Source of the DNA: Candidatus Paraprochloron terpiosi LD05
GTDB lineage: Bacteria > Cyanobacteriota > Cyanobacteriia > Cyanobacteriales > Prochloraceae
Reading direction: 5' to 3'
Length of the DNA stretch: 64,000 bases
Assembly: GCA_018141785.1 (NCBI GenBank)
Contig: CP073341.1
Span: forward strand, 434,001 to 498,000
The position numbers and the translations under genes were made by a program. Shown piece by piece: positions 27,083-37,473 of the stretch (position 1 is its first letter; each line of letters begins with the position of its first letter). The notes beneath the pieces were generated by a model, which had not been told where the DNA came from, made no database searches, and worked only from the letters and a program-made list of their open reading frames with translations.

Positions 27083-27505
27083 ATGACTATAGCAGTTGAA
27101 GTCTCGCTCAAGGAAATCCTCGACAAGCTGGATAGCAAAATGGATAAGCTTGATAGCAAGATAGATCTAGTGAACGAGAGTGTGGACCGCAAAATAGATA
27201 AGTTGAGTGAGACTGTCGATCGCAAAATAGATAAGTTGTCTGAGGATTTTAATCAGAAGATAGATAAGCTGGGTGAGGATTTTAATCAGAAGATAGATAA
27301 GTTAGATAACAAAGTAGATAACTTGTCTGGAGATGTTACTGAACTTAGTGGTGATGTGAAGGCTCTAGAAAAAGAAGTTAGTGGTTTGGATAAGCGGATA
27401 AGCAACCAAGAATTTCTCAATCGTACTATCACTGTTGCTCTGGCAAGTGCATTTTTTGTCAGTGTCCTTAAAATATTTTTCCCTAACTTTCCTGGTAATG
27501 TATAG
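27083..27505 (+). CDS. Hendecad coiled-coil protein with C-terminal membrane helix
   Basis: 140 residues. From about residue 10 to 100 it is an 11-residue-periodic coiled coil (DRKIDKLSETV, DRKIDKLSEDF, NQKIDKLGEDF, NQKIDKLDNKV), followed by a hydrophobic segment TITVALASAFFVSVLKIFF near the C-terminus. Similar helical proteins are common in cyanobacteria with no known function; it may form a membrane-tethered rod. The DNA repeats make it prone to length variation. Confidence 0.75.
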   Translation: MTIAVEVSLKEILDKLDSKMDKLDSKIDLVNESVDRKIDKLSETVDRKIDKLSEDFNQKIDKLGEDFNQKIDKLDNKVDNLSGDVTELSGDVKALEKEVSGLDKRISNQEFLNRTITVALASAFFVSVLKIFFPNFPGNV

Positions 27506-27522
27506 TGCTGCGTGCGGGTGTG

Positions 27523-27637
27523 GGTCGTTCGTACTAAGCAACTGCAAATTCTGCCGGAGCTGAGGGTTATGAAACCCTAAAACAATTTCATCTTTGGGAA
27601 TACCTAACTTTAAGGTCAAATCGGAGATGGCATACAC
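27523..27637 (-). pseudogene. Possible XisI-like C-terminal fragment
   Basis: One frame reads ISDLTLKLGIPKDEIVLGFH followed by NPQLRQNLQL, which resembles the end of XisI-type proteins (GIPKxxIVLxFxxPxxR). No start codon belongs to it and the expected end (TEFAVA-like) is missing. It would be a short relic next to folC. Assignment from memory and tentative. Confidence 0.35.
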
Positions 27638-27640
27638 GGG

Positions 27641-28673
27641 TCACTGTTGCAAGAAATATCCGATTAAATACAAAGAACCACACAATACTATAGGGGAATT
27701 AGAAGACATTGCTCGTTTTAAAGCAGGAAATAATTCCAGAAATGTTTGACAATCTCCTAAGTCAGGACAGATAATATTAGCTACCCTAGCTAATTCCTTG
27801 GGTTCCACGCTATCATGGCCTGGAATAGGGACAAGATAAAGACAATCCCCCTTCCTTAATAAAGCCTTCAGCATATCTTCCCAGTCTTTAGTTTTTAGGA
27901 TACCAATTACCCAAGTTACGGAACTATCTAGGGTATCTATATAGCATCGCAATGCTTGAGCAGCAGCAAGGTTGTGAGCACCGTCTAGGAGTAATTGATG
28001 ATTCTGCCAACTGATCCATTGTAACCTTCCCTTCCAAGTAGTTTGACCCATTCCCGCAACCATGGCAACTTCGGGAATTTGCCAACCAAGTTGTTGTAAG
28101 ATTTTAATAGCAGCGATCGCTATGGCAGAATTAATTAGTTGTACATCTCCTAACAACGGTAAAGGATAGACTATACCTTCATATTTAGCCCACCTCCCTT
28201 CCCTGGGTAGCAGTTTTGCAGGTTCTTGAACCCAAATAGCAGGACAATTTAGTTTCTCTATTCTAGCAGCTATAACTTCCTTGGCAGCAGGAGGGAGTGG
28301 ACCTATGACAGCGTGACAACCAGGTTTAAGGATACCAGCCTTTTCCCGAGCAATATCCGGGAGAGTGGGACCAAGACGCTGCCAATGGTCCCGACTGAGG
28401 GAAGTTATTATGGTTACCAGAGGGCGATCTGAGACATTAGTAGCATCCAACCTTCCTCCCAATCCTACCTCCATCACTGCCAACTCTACTCCAGAGCGAG
28501 CAAAGTATAAATAAGCAGCAGCAGTGATGATTTCAAACTGAGTGGGACTTTCCCTGTTACGGGGAATTACTGCGGTAATTTCTGCCAATATTGTCTCTAA
28601 AGTAGAGGAAGGAATGGGTTCTCCGTTGATACAGATCCGTTCGGTCCAGTCTACCAGATGAGGAGAAGTATAG
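27641..28673 (-). CDS. folC: Folylpolyglutamate/dihydrofolate synthase, 3' exon
   Basis: Bulk of FolC, which adds glutamate to folates. Begins at the exon junction with YTSPHLVDWTERI, then SPTQFEIITAAAYLYFA, EVGLGGRLDATNV, ITSLSRDHWQRLGPTLPDIA, REKAGILKPG and LLDGAHNLAAAQAL. The N-terminal exon lies at 31278-31498; the group II intron between them must be spliced to give R-YTSPHL in frame. If translated alone from an internal start, the protein would lack the P-loop. Confidence 0.9.
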
Positions 28674-28757
28674 ATTAGAGTCGAGGGAGGTGTTACCACC
28701 TCGCCCCTCTCCTACGAACCGGACGTGCAAGTTTCCTCGCATCCGGCTCAGGTGCTT

Positions 28758-29063
28758 CTATGCCTTTACGGCGCGTTTTGCGAGACCGTCTTTAATGCGT
28801 TTGCGGTGTACCGCTTGTGCTTGGTGACATTCCCGATGGAGGGCAACTAGATTCTTGCTTTTCCAGTTGTTGTGGTCGCCATCTATGTGGTGCAATTCCA
28901 CTTTAGCTTCTTCCTCCATGAACAATCGGTTGCAATGCAAACATTTACCCTTCTGTCGCTTTATAGCTTCCGCGGTAGGCCCGCTGTACAGCTTAGAATT
29001 CCGGCCTACCCAATAGGAAATGTTCCCATTGTAAGGTGAGGCATCACCTTTGACCCCCGCCAT
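28758..29063 (-). CDS. Intron HNH endonuclease domain as a separate ORF
   Basis: 101 residues starting at an ATG supplied by the P1 element. Contains CLHCNRLFMEEEAKVELHHI, DGDHNNWKSKNLVALHRECH, the HNH core with its zinc-binding CxxC. In the related intron at 47.5 kb the same domain is fused to the RT frame. Here it is in the same frame as the RT, 3 bases after the RT stop (TGA-TTA-ATG), so it may be made by termination-reinitiation and act with the RT in DNA cleavage. Confidence 0.85.
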   Translation of the reverse strand: MAGVKGDASPYNGNISYWVGRNSKLYSGPTAEAIKRQKGKCLHCNRLFMEEEAKVELHHIDGDHNNWKSKNLVALHRECHQAQAVHRKRIKDGLAKRAVKA

Positions 29064-29079
29064 TAATCAATGCCGGGGG
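29054..29079. repeat. P1 palindromic element, copy 2 (splits RT from HNH)
   Basis: On the coding (minus) strand it reads C5, then GGCATTGATTAATGGC, then G5. It contains in frame the RT stop TGA and the HNH start ATG. Same site and orientation as the copy at 51696-51721. Confidence 0.9.
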
Positions 29080-30512
29080 CCATTGACTTTCCAGGGAATA
29101 GTTGGGAAAGCTTTCTTTATTTGCTCTGATGTGAGCTGACGCTTCGCTGACCCCTGTGGCTTTTTGCCTTTAGTGGCCAGCCGTCGTGCTTTCTCTGCTT
29201 CCTTCTGAGCCATCCTACGTTTTTCAGCTCTCAACTTCCGCCATACCCAATTATCGAGCGACCATAGCGAGTGCTTACCCATATCGCAGCTTGAGTGATA
29301 TTGCCTCCAGCCTCGGACTTGTGACTCAATCATTTTCAGACGAGCTTCCGTGGTTGCACCACTTTCCCAAGTTGCTTTTACCTTGGCCTTTATGTCTGCA
29401 TAATTCTCCGAACTCGGTGTGGATTTAAAGGTTCCATGGGAATTCACCCTAAAGTGCCACCCTAGGAAGTCAAATCCATCCGTAGCTTTACTCACCTTAG
29501 TCTTAGCTTCATTAATTCTTAGCCCTCTGGACTCCAGGAATTTGTCGATATCTTCCCTTAGCCGCGTGGTGTCGGCTTCGGGTTTACAGATAAAGACCGC
29601 GTCGTCCGCGTAACGTATACCCCTTATGAGAGTCCCATCTCTACGACTCCCTTTCCACTGATTCACCCCCAGGTTCTCAAATCCATCTAGGGCAATATTA
29701 ACCAGTAAAGGCGAGATAACCCCGCCTTGGGGGGTACCCTTGATACTGGAGGGGTATTCACCACGGACGCCGGCCTTAACCGCAAGCCTGAGACCCTTCA
29801 GAGCCTCAGGGGGCAGGACTACCCTTCTGAGCATGACCTGGTGGTCAATTTCATCGAAGCATTTGCTGATGTCTGTTTCCAGCACCATCTTGTCCTTACC
29901 ATTGGCGGTACTCTTCAAATTCTCAAAGATGAGCTTTTGTGCGTCCGCAGTACAGCGACCGGGTCCGAAGCCGTAGCTCCTTTCTCCGGCAGTTGCTTCA
30001 TAGGCTGGCTCCGCTGCTAACTTGAGCAACGCTTGCCACGCCCGGTCAGCTATTGTAGGGATGCCTAGACCCCTTACTTTGCCGTTAGGCTTGGGGATAT
30101 TAACCCTTCTCAGTTGCTGGTGTCTCCAGTGGTACCAGTGCTTATTCAGCCTCTGACATAACACTAGACGCTCTCTGGTAGAGAGTGCGGTTTTACCATC
30201 AACTCCGGCGGCGGGGGACTTACGCCCTTGATTGAGCTGTGTTACTTGTTTGACGGCCAGAGCTTGGGCTGCACGACTCTGTAGTAGGAGCCGTTGTAAG
30301 CGTTTGACTTTGGATTTTTGATTGTCCTTTTGCGCTTTGAAGATACACCTCTGTAACCGAAATACCTGACCCCGGAATCGCTTCCACGGTAGGTCTTTCC
30401 AGACATCGTCAGCCCGTCGGCCAATCTTCCCCGCCATTAGCAAAACTGCTAGGTGGAGCCTCAGGGTTTTAAGACTGCGGTATTCAATTGGAGTTTGGTT
30501 AGTGGTAATCAC
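29067..30512 (-). CDS. ltrA: Group II intron reverse transcriptase/maturase
   Basis: 481-residue intron protein. RT motifs AAGVDGKTALS, YGFGPGRCTADAQ, LETDISKCFDEIDHQ, GTPQGGVISPLLVNIALDGF, IRYADDAVFI (catalytic YADD) and FLGWHFRVN, then domain X with QVRGWRQYHSSCD. Ends PWKVNGPRH inside the P1 element, where related proteins continue into HNH. The start is at 30512 (MITTNQTPIEYRSLKTLRL). RT and maturase regions look intact, consistent with the need to splice folC. Confidence 0.93.
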   Translation of the reverse strand: MITTNQTPIEYRSLKTLRLHLAVLLMAGKIGRRADDVWKDLPWKRFRGQVFRLQRCIFKAQKDNQKSKVKRLQRLLLQSRAAQALAVKQVTQLNQGRKSPAAGVDGKTALSTRERLVLCQRLNKHWYHWRHQQLRRVNIPKPNGKVRGLGIPTIADRAWQALLKLAAEPAYEATAGERSYGFGPGRCTADAQKLIFENLKSTANGKDKMVLETDISKCFDEIDHQVMLRRVVLPPEALKGLRLAVKAGVRGEYPSSIKGTPQGGVISPLLVNIALDGFENLGVNQWKGSRRDGTLIRGIRYADDAVFICKPEADTTRLREDIDKFLESRGLRINEAKTKVSKATDGFDFLGWHFRVNSHGTFKSTPSSENYADIKAKVKATWESGATTEARLKMIESQVRGWRQYHSSCDMGKHSLWSLDNWVWRKLRAEKRRMAQKEAEKARRLATKGKKPQGSAKRQLTSEQIKKAFPTIPWKVNGPRH

Positions 30513-31277
30513 AAGTTGGCTCCATTGATTGCTCTGATAATTACATTGGGTCTCTTCTCTGTAGAAACCATCGGGCAGTTACGCCCTTCTTACCCTCGCT
30601 TTTCCGATAGGCCGTTAATCAAGCGACCCCACCACATCACATGTCGAGCTTGGAATCCCCTGCTTTAGTGGAAGTCGAGCGAGTTTTTACTCGTTCCGAA
30701 TGAACTATTGTTATGAACCCTTGGGACTCATCCCTTGACCCATCACCAACTCAGGAATGTAAGTGCTGGGACATTGCCTTACGAGTTTCTTTCGGTGTCT
30801 CTTCTGCTCTATAACGGTTTGGCAGTGTCCAAGGTTAGGTCTTTTTTCAGACGATTCACGATTAAGTTATCCCGGTGTTCTCCCTGTTAGCGGTGTTACC
30901 AACGAACCGTTCGTCAGCTTCAGTCCCGCCCTGCTGCCAGCTTCCGTCTGGTGATTAACCTCACGGTGGCCAGATAAGGATTCACGTGATTCCTTCACGG
31001 GAGAGGCTTGGTAACACGATTACTGACCGTGCCCTCACTCTCATAGTTCATTCAGTTGTCAAGGTTCGGTAATCACTACCTTAGAGGTTCGGTAAACCCT
31101 GTATGGATTCCCTAATTTCTCTCGCGTTTCCCTGGTGGGTCTCGCGTTCAGATAGGAGTCGGTTGGTCTGTTTTCAGCCCCTTTCGGTGGCTTAAATTGA
31201 CAGTTCCGATGTTCCGGAAACCAAGCCCTAGCTTATGTTTGGCTTACGCCGCGACTTTCGCTAGGAACGAGCCGCAC

Positions 31278-31498
31278 CGTCCCACCTTATAACCCGCTGC
31301 CGTCAGCATGGAAGAGAGATAAGCGCAGACGGACCCTTTGCCATTAGTTCCCCCAACGTGGAGGATAGAGACACGGTGGTGGGGGTTGTCTAGGTACCCT
31401 AAAAGCGCTATAATGCGTTCCAATCCGAGGTGGACACCAAAACGTTGGAAGGGTTGGAGGAGTTGGTTATTGGTAAATCTGAATTGATTATCCTTCAT
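31278..31498 (-). CDS. folC: Folylpolyglutamate/dihydrofolate synthase, 5' exon
   Basis: First 73 or so codons of FolC: starts MKDNQFRFTNNQLLQPFQRF, has the P-loop LHVGGTNGKGSVCAYLSSML and ends GYKVGR at the intron boundary. Joins the 3' exon ending at 28673. The reading frame would otherwise run a few codons into the intron. Confidence 0.92.
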
Positions 31499-31575
31499 CT
31501 TTGACCCGCAGGATTAACTCTCCTATGCTAAGGTAGCTTCATGATAAATTTATTGAGCCGCACTTTTTGATTGAA

Positions 31576-32232
31576 ATGCCAACAAAAGAACCATTAGCAG
31601 CAAGAAGAACTCGCCTCCTGTTGATTATATGGAATATAGGAGGTGGTGAGATTGGAGTAAAAAAATCCCTAATCAACGCACGAGTCAAGCGGAAGCATGA
31701 GAAGATCGGTGACTATGAGGAAGCTTTTAAGGATTTGAGAGAAGCAGAAGCTATCACCCTGAGCAGTGAAAAACGTTCCGGACTGGTTTACCTTACCAGT
31801 AAGGGTTTACAAATGTTAGACGAAGGGTTGAGAAATGGGGAATTCCAGTTTGATGGCAGTCAGATAGGGAGCAGGGTAGGTAATGCCCTCCTCAAATGGA
31901 TTCGTAACTCAAATGGGAAGGTGTCGCAAACCCTGACCACAGACCAGATCCAGTCCTACGAACAGTTTAAGCAATTAGCCTTGGATGTTTACCATCGCCT
32001 CAATCGGGATTATAACTACGACAGGTTAGTACCCATTTATCATCTGAGAAGGGAAATAGGGAAAAAAGTCACTCGCTTTCAGTTCGATGATTGGCTCTTA
32101 GAAATGCAAGCCCATGACATTTTACAGCTCATGGAAGGCAGCTTACCAGACTCAGATCCCAGCAAAATTGAAGACTCTATGACTACAGAACTGAGCGGTT
32201 GGCGCTGCTATGTTAAACTATTGTTGCCATAA
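31576..32232 (+). CDS. Unknown protein with winged-helix-like N-terminus
   Basis: 218 residues from the ATG at 31576 (a TTG three codons earlier is possible). The N-terminal half (VKKSLINARVKRKHEKIGDY, FKDLREAEAITLS, YLTSKGLQMLDEGL) looks like a winged-helix domain; the C-terminal half has LVPIYHLRREIGKKVTRFQF and DWLLEMQAHDILQLMEG. No family recognised; the shape is like small regulatory subunits found beside ATPases in defence loci, but no partner is present because intron relics begin about 20 bases after its stop. A downstream gene, if any, is lost. Confidence 0.65.
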   Translation: MPTKEPLAARRTRLLLIIWNIGGGEIGVKKSLINARVKRKHEKIGDYEEAFKDLREAEAITLSSEKRSGLVYLTSKGLQMLDEGLRNGEFQFDGSQIGSRVGNALLKWIRNSNGKVSQTLTTDQIQSYEQFKQLALDVYHRLNRDYNYDRLVPIYHLRREIGKKVTRFQFDDWLLEMQAHDILQLMEGSLPDSDPSKIEDSMTTELSGWRCYVKLLLP

Positions 32233-32251
32233 GGAGAATTGATGATGAGCT

Positions 32252-32950
32252 ACCCATCGACCCTAGTAGTTAGTGGACTAGCCGTCTAGTCCCAATGGGA
32301 GAGTGTCTCTCCTGTCCCTACCCGAAGGGGCAGTAGCAGCAATGAGACTGTCTCACAGCTAGAGGGAAATGCCTAATTCAATTGCCGTCTAGGGTGTTGG
32401 AGGGCTAAGGGAAGTCCAGCAAGCTTCACTTTATGTTCACCTTGCTGCCTCGTCATGATAGAGGAGCGAAAACTAGAATGATACGCTCTAGCCAAAATGG
32501 CAAGCGGTAAATGTGAAAGATGGTTTGTCTACGCCATCGTATAGGCACCACACCGCCGGGGTATTGAGCAACCTAAACTGGACGAATCTAACTATTGTGG
32601 AACGAGAAAACCTCCACTGGGTCTGAGCAATCAGTAGGGAAGCTGTAAAGTGAACCAATTCCCAGGGGAGACAGGACTACACTAAGAAGCGAATGCTGCC
32701 TAGACGAAAGTCGAGGGCAATAAATAACCCGGTAGATAGGTAATGCCTATCCGAAAGGAGAGCTGACGTAGTGTAGGGTGAAACGTAATTACAAATCCGT
32801 TCGTATAGGATTTGTAATCTGAAACTGGAACTTGAGACCCAATGTTCTCCATAAGTTTGAGAGCGTTATGGTTAATCGCTAATGGCGGAGATGATTGGTC
32901 AAATCTAAGGATTAATAAAGCCACTTGACTGCCTGATGGTAGGAATAGTC
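32252..32950 (+). mobile_element. ORF-less group II intron fragment, plus strand
   Basis: Matches, on the opposite strand, the intron relic at 33170-33763: shared blocks include TAGTAGTTAGTGG, CACAGCTAGAGGG, TCTAACTATTGTGGAACGAG, GGGTCTGAGAAATCAG-like and GAGCTGACGTAG. The first 18 or so bases of the intron (GTGCGG...) are missing and there is no RT gene. It follows a possible start ATGATGAGCTACCC of a lost gene. Confidence 0.75.
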
Positions 32951-32984
32951 CTGAAAAACCAGTCCGCTAGAAATGGGAATTAAC

Positions 32985-33763
32985 GCGCCGGGCGTGCAAG
33001 TTTCTAAGCACCCGGCTCCTGGTGTATCATCCTACTCGCTGGCGCGTTTACTCCTCATTACTTGTGTCGGCTTTCAGGTCTCATTCAGATTGGGCTTTGA
33101 GTCCTTAAATTCCAACCTCCTCGCCATTGACGTTTGCCCGACGCCTCTAACTTCTGAGGAGCTTTGAGTTTCAAGTTCCAGCTAATGGAAAGGCAAAATC
33201 GCAAGTGATAAGGGATTTTACCGTTACGTTTCACCCTCTCCTACGTCAGCTCCCCTTTCGAGTAGACATTTGCCTATCTGCCGGGTTATTGATTCCCCTG
33301 AACTTTCGTCCTGGCAGCGTTCGCTTTTTAGGAGAGTCCTTTCTCCCCAGGGAGTTGGTTCGCTTTACAGCTTCCCTACTGATTTCTCAGACCCTGTGGA
33401 GGTTAACTCGTTCCACAATAGTTAGATACGTCTGACGGCGGGCTGCTCCATCCCCCGGCGGCGTGGTGTCTACGCGATGACGATTCCAGTCCATCTTTCA
33501 CATATGCCGCATACCGTTTTGGTTAGAGTGTAACAGTACCGCTTTCACTCATTACCTATGACGAGGTTGCAAGCTTTGCTTTATGCTCACCATATCAGAC
33601 TTTCCCTAGGCCGCTACCATCATCGGACTGATAGTAGCTTGGCCATTTAACCCTCTAGCTGTGAAACTCCGGCATTACTGCCAAAGCTTCTTCGGGCGGG
33701 AACCGGGGAAGACACTTCCCATGGGGTTTTACCCACTAACTACTGCGACTTTCGAGCCGCACT
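32985..33763 (-). mobile_element. ORF-less group II intron, minus strand, inverted to the previous one
   Basis: Starts GTGCGGCTCGAAAGTCGC at about 33763 and runs to a recognisable domain V (GAGCCGGGTGCTTAG-AAAC-TTGCACGCCCGGC) near 32990-33030. No RT coding sequence between domain I and domain V. Domain VI is not clear, so the 3' end is probably lost. With the plus-strand relic it makes an inverted repeat with arms of roughly 600-700 bases. Confidence 0.75.
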
Positions 33764-33769
33764 GAACCT

Positions 33770-34215
33770 TTAGGTCTCACCAATTCGCCTATCGACCCCC
33801 CAGAGATGCTCTTGTCGAGGAAAAGACAGAGCGGGATTTGTATGCCGATACGAAAGCCCAACGAGGTTGTGCTTCGGTATATTAGACGCTTTTTCCGGTG
33901 AGTGCGTACCTATTTCTAGGATACCTGTTAACCATGGATTCTCCCCATTAGCGCCAGTGCGCCTTTCGGCTCTGATTGCGCCCTGTCCCCAGCTTCACGC
34001 CCCGGAGGCTAACCCGGCGAGCCTGCTTGAATTCACAGTCGCGTGTGGGCAGATAGAGATTCGCTTATCCCTTAAGCGGTTGGACTTGGAAGACTGATTG
34101 CTGACCAGCTCCTCACCAACATTCCTGATTTAGTTGTCAAGGTGTAGTGCACCTAGCCTGAGATTATAGTTTTGGCCTATTAAGCCGCGACTTTTTCGCT
34201 CAGAACGAGTCGCCC
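33770..34215 (-). mobile_element. 5' fragment of a third group II intron
   Basis: On the minus strand it begins near 34215 with GGGCGACTCGTTCTGAGCG and AAGTCGCGGCTTAA, a decayed version of the GTGCGGCTCG start, and contains ACCTTGACAACTAAATCAGG and AGCTGGGGACAGGGCG, both shared with the intron starts at 45.7 and 46.6 kb. The intron relic starting at 33763 appears to have inserted into it. Confidence 0.6.
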
Positions 34216-34360
34216 TTTCTCATATACTTGCCACTTAAGCGATGCTAGTGATGCAAAGTAATGGTAGATCCACACTCAAACCCTTATCAAAGGAAGGTTT
34301 CAGCAGGCTACCATCATTACAATGCAGCACTACCGAATATGAGTCATGGTAAAAAAGTAG

Positions 34361-34627
34361 TCATTTTTTCTCTATCTCTCCTAATACAGAGCGTGGTACA
34401 CTGACTTCTATCACTACTTCTGGTTTTCGTGCTATGGGCTGGCTAAAAGAGGAGGTAATACCCTTTTCATAATTAGAAGCGATCGCCAAGATAGCTCCCC
34501 CCAATATACTAATTGGAGACAAGATTGAGTCAACTGCCCACAGATAAACTTGGGCCAAGATAAACAACACTGCAAAGCTAACAAGCCAGAATTTTATCGC
34601 CACAGTCTCTCCTGCAAGAAAATACAA
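34361..34627 (-). CDS. Conserved hypothetical membrane protein
   Basis: 88 residues with two hydrophobic helices (FWLVSFAVLFILAQVYLWAV and SPISILGGAILAIASNYEKG) and a polar tail RKPEVVIEVSVPRSVLGEIE. The start may be an internal GTG (VAIKFWLV) rather than the first codon. Resembles a widespread cyanobacterial small protein without known function. Just downstream of prk on the same strand, separated by a strong hairpin. Confidence 0.65.
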   Translation of the reverse strand: MYFLAGETVAIKFWLVSFAVLFILAQVYLWAVDSILSPISILGGAILAIASNYEKGITSSFSQPIARKPEVVIEVSVPRSVLGEIEKK

Positions 34628-34635
34628 TCTTCAAC

Positions 34636-34663
34636 AATACCCATCGTTGGAGCGATGGGTATT
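34636..34663. terminator. Hairpin between prk and the small membrane-protein gene
   Basis: Perfect 11-bp stem AATACCCATCG / CGATGGGTATT with a 6-base loop, 13 bases past the prk stop. No long U-run follows on the prk strand, so it may be an attenuator or a 3' end stabiliser rather than a full terminator. Confidence 0.6.
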
Positions 34664-34675
34664 ATTGTACTTTCC

Positions 34676-35680
34676 CTAGACAGTAGCTGCTACTTTTTCT
34701 TCAGCACCCGCAGTCAAGTATTCGTATGTTTCCCGCATTTTCAGACCCACCAGAACTTGGAATAAACCAGAACCATTATTAGAACCAGGAGCATCTTTGT
34801 GCTTGAGTAACAGCTCAGTCATTTCTCCGTAATACTTAGTCCCGGTCTTACTGAGATGGCTTTCGATGTAAATCATCTCTTCCAAATTATCAAACTGACC
34901 GTCCACTTCCAGGACAGAGACTTCGTTCCCGTAGTAGTTATCCGGTCCGTAGTACAGCTTAATGCCAGGATAAGCACAGGTCAGCTTGCGACCGCAAGGT
35001 CTCCAGTCAATGGTGGATCCTTCGTCAAACAAATAAGCAGGGGAGAAACCTTCTATTCCTTCCCTTTGCATTAGACGCACCCGCAGCAGTTTATTTTCTT
35101 GATCCTCAATTAGTTTACTAGGCAAAATCTGGATCACCACATCCGCATGTTCCCTTTGGGGTTCGATGTAGGCGCTAAAATCAGGTTTTCTGGCATTAAT
35201 AGAGGCGAGGATGTCTTCGTAGGTGTGACCCCGCTCTGCCATATCCCGTTGGATTTTCCAACTGATTTTGACCTCATCGCTGATATCTAGGTAAACCCCA
35301 AAGTCAATCAGGGAGCGTACTCGCTCGTCAAATAAAGGATGTAAACCTTCCACCACAATCACCTTATTGGGTTTTATGGGTTCTGGAGGATCCAGTTCTC
35401 CCGTTTCGTGGTTGTAAATAGGCTTCTGTATTGCTTGACCATTTTTGAGGGCTTTGATTTGCTCGTACATCAGGTCAAAGTTGTTTGCCTTGGGATTGAG
35501 CGCCGTCACCCCAGCTACTTTTCTCTGTTTTCGATCCAGACTGTGATAGTCGTCCAAACAGATGACTGTCATAAACTCTTCACCGAACAAATCTGTCAAA
35601 CGACGTAAAAATGTTGATTTTCCACATCCGGAGTCCCCCGCAACTCCTATAATAACAACTTGATCGAGCTTACTTGTCAT
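34676..35680 (-). CDS. prk: Phosphoribulokinase
   Basis: Makes ribulose-1,5-bisphosphate for RuBisCO in the Calvin cycle. 334 residues. P-loop VIIGVAGDSGCGKSTFLRRL, DDYHSLDRKQRK, LNPKANNFDLMYEQ, Walker-B-like VIVVEGLHPLFDERVR, ISWKIQRDMAERGHTYEDI and the C-terminal QVLVGLKMRETYEYLTAG. Cysteines for redox control (first in GDSGCGKS, second in MTVICLDDY) are present. Divergent from petH. Confidence 0.97.
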   Translation of the reverse strand: MTSKLDQVVIIGVAGDSGCGKSTFLRRLTDLFGEEFMTVICLDDYHSLDRKQRKVAGVTALNPKANNFDLMYEQIKALKNGQAIQKPIYNHETGELDPPEPIKPNKVIVVEGLHPLFDERVRSLIDFGVYLDISDEVKISWKIQRDMAERGHTYEDILASINARKPDFSAYIEPQREHADVVIQILPSKLIEDQENKLLRVRLMQREGIEGFSPAYLFDEGSTIDWRPCGRKLTCAYPGIKLYYGPDNYYGNEVSVLEVDGQFDNLEEMIYIESHLSKTGTKYYGEMTELLLKHKDAPGSNNGSGLFQVLVGLKMRETYEYLTAGAEEKVAATV

Positions 35681-37141
<1,461 letters not shown>

Positions 37142-37473
37142 TCCTAACCCCCCGGCATCATCAATGGCGGGGGGATTCGCGCATTTTTTCAGTTACGCTC
37201 CGCATCCTGCTATTACTTGCTGCCTGGGTTTCAGTCTCAATGCTGGTCCGATGCGGGAATTTCTCCTAACTCAGGAATGCTGAGACAAGCAGTTCAAGTA
37301 GAATCGCTTCTAAATCTAAAATCTAAATTTGATATACCCAGATTTATTCAAGAACATTACTCCTGATCCCCCCCGGCTTTGCTATTTGCTAAGAATTATG
37401 TTAAATTTGATTAAGCAATTTGGATATAATTGTAATAAGTCCTTGACAAAAAGACCTTAATCAGGTAAAACAG
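37142..37473. other. Intergenic region petH-ftsH
   Basis: 332 bases holding a P1 palindrome just after petH and otherwise no supported gene. TTGACA at 37443 followed 17 bases on by TAAAAC would give an almost leaderless ftsH transcript; weak. Confidence 0.4.
37148..37174. repeat. P1 palindromic element, copy 3
   Basis: C6, then GGCATCATCAATGGC, then G6, seven bases after the petH stop. With a stem this strong it could also act as the petH transcript end. Confidence 0.85.

Larger units (their letters stand above)
28674..31277 (-). mobile_element. Group II intron with split RT and HNH genes (in folC)
   Basis: 2.6 kb, minus strand. Starts GTGCGGCTCGTTCCTAGCG at 31277 and ends CTCGACTCTAAT at 28674; removing it joins GGA-CG to C-TAT-ACT, restoring FolC. 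Domain V (GAGCCGGATGCGAGG-AAAC-TTGCACGTCCGGTTC) and a domain VI with the branch-point-like A eight bases from the 3' end are intact. It carries an RT-maturase gene and a separate HNH gene, divided by a P1 element. Confidence 0.93.

Noticed and set aside
30453..30954. Plus-strand open frames opposite the folC intron 5' domains
   Set aside because: They are antisense of intron domain I RNA and repeat in other introns as structure, not protein.
33867..34097. Plus-strand frame of 76 codons
   Set aside because: Antisense of a group II intron domain I fragment.
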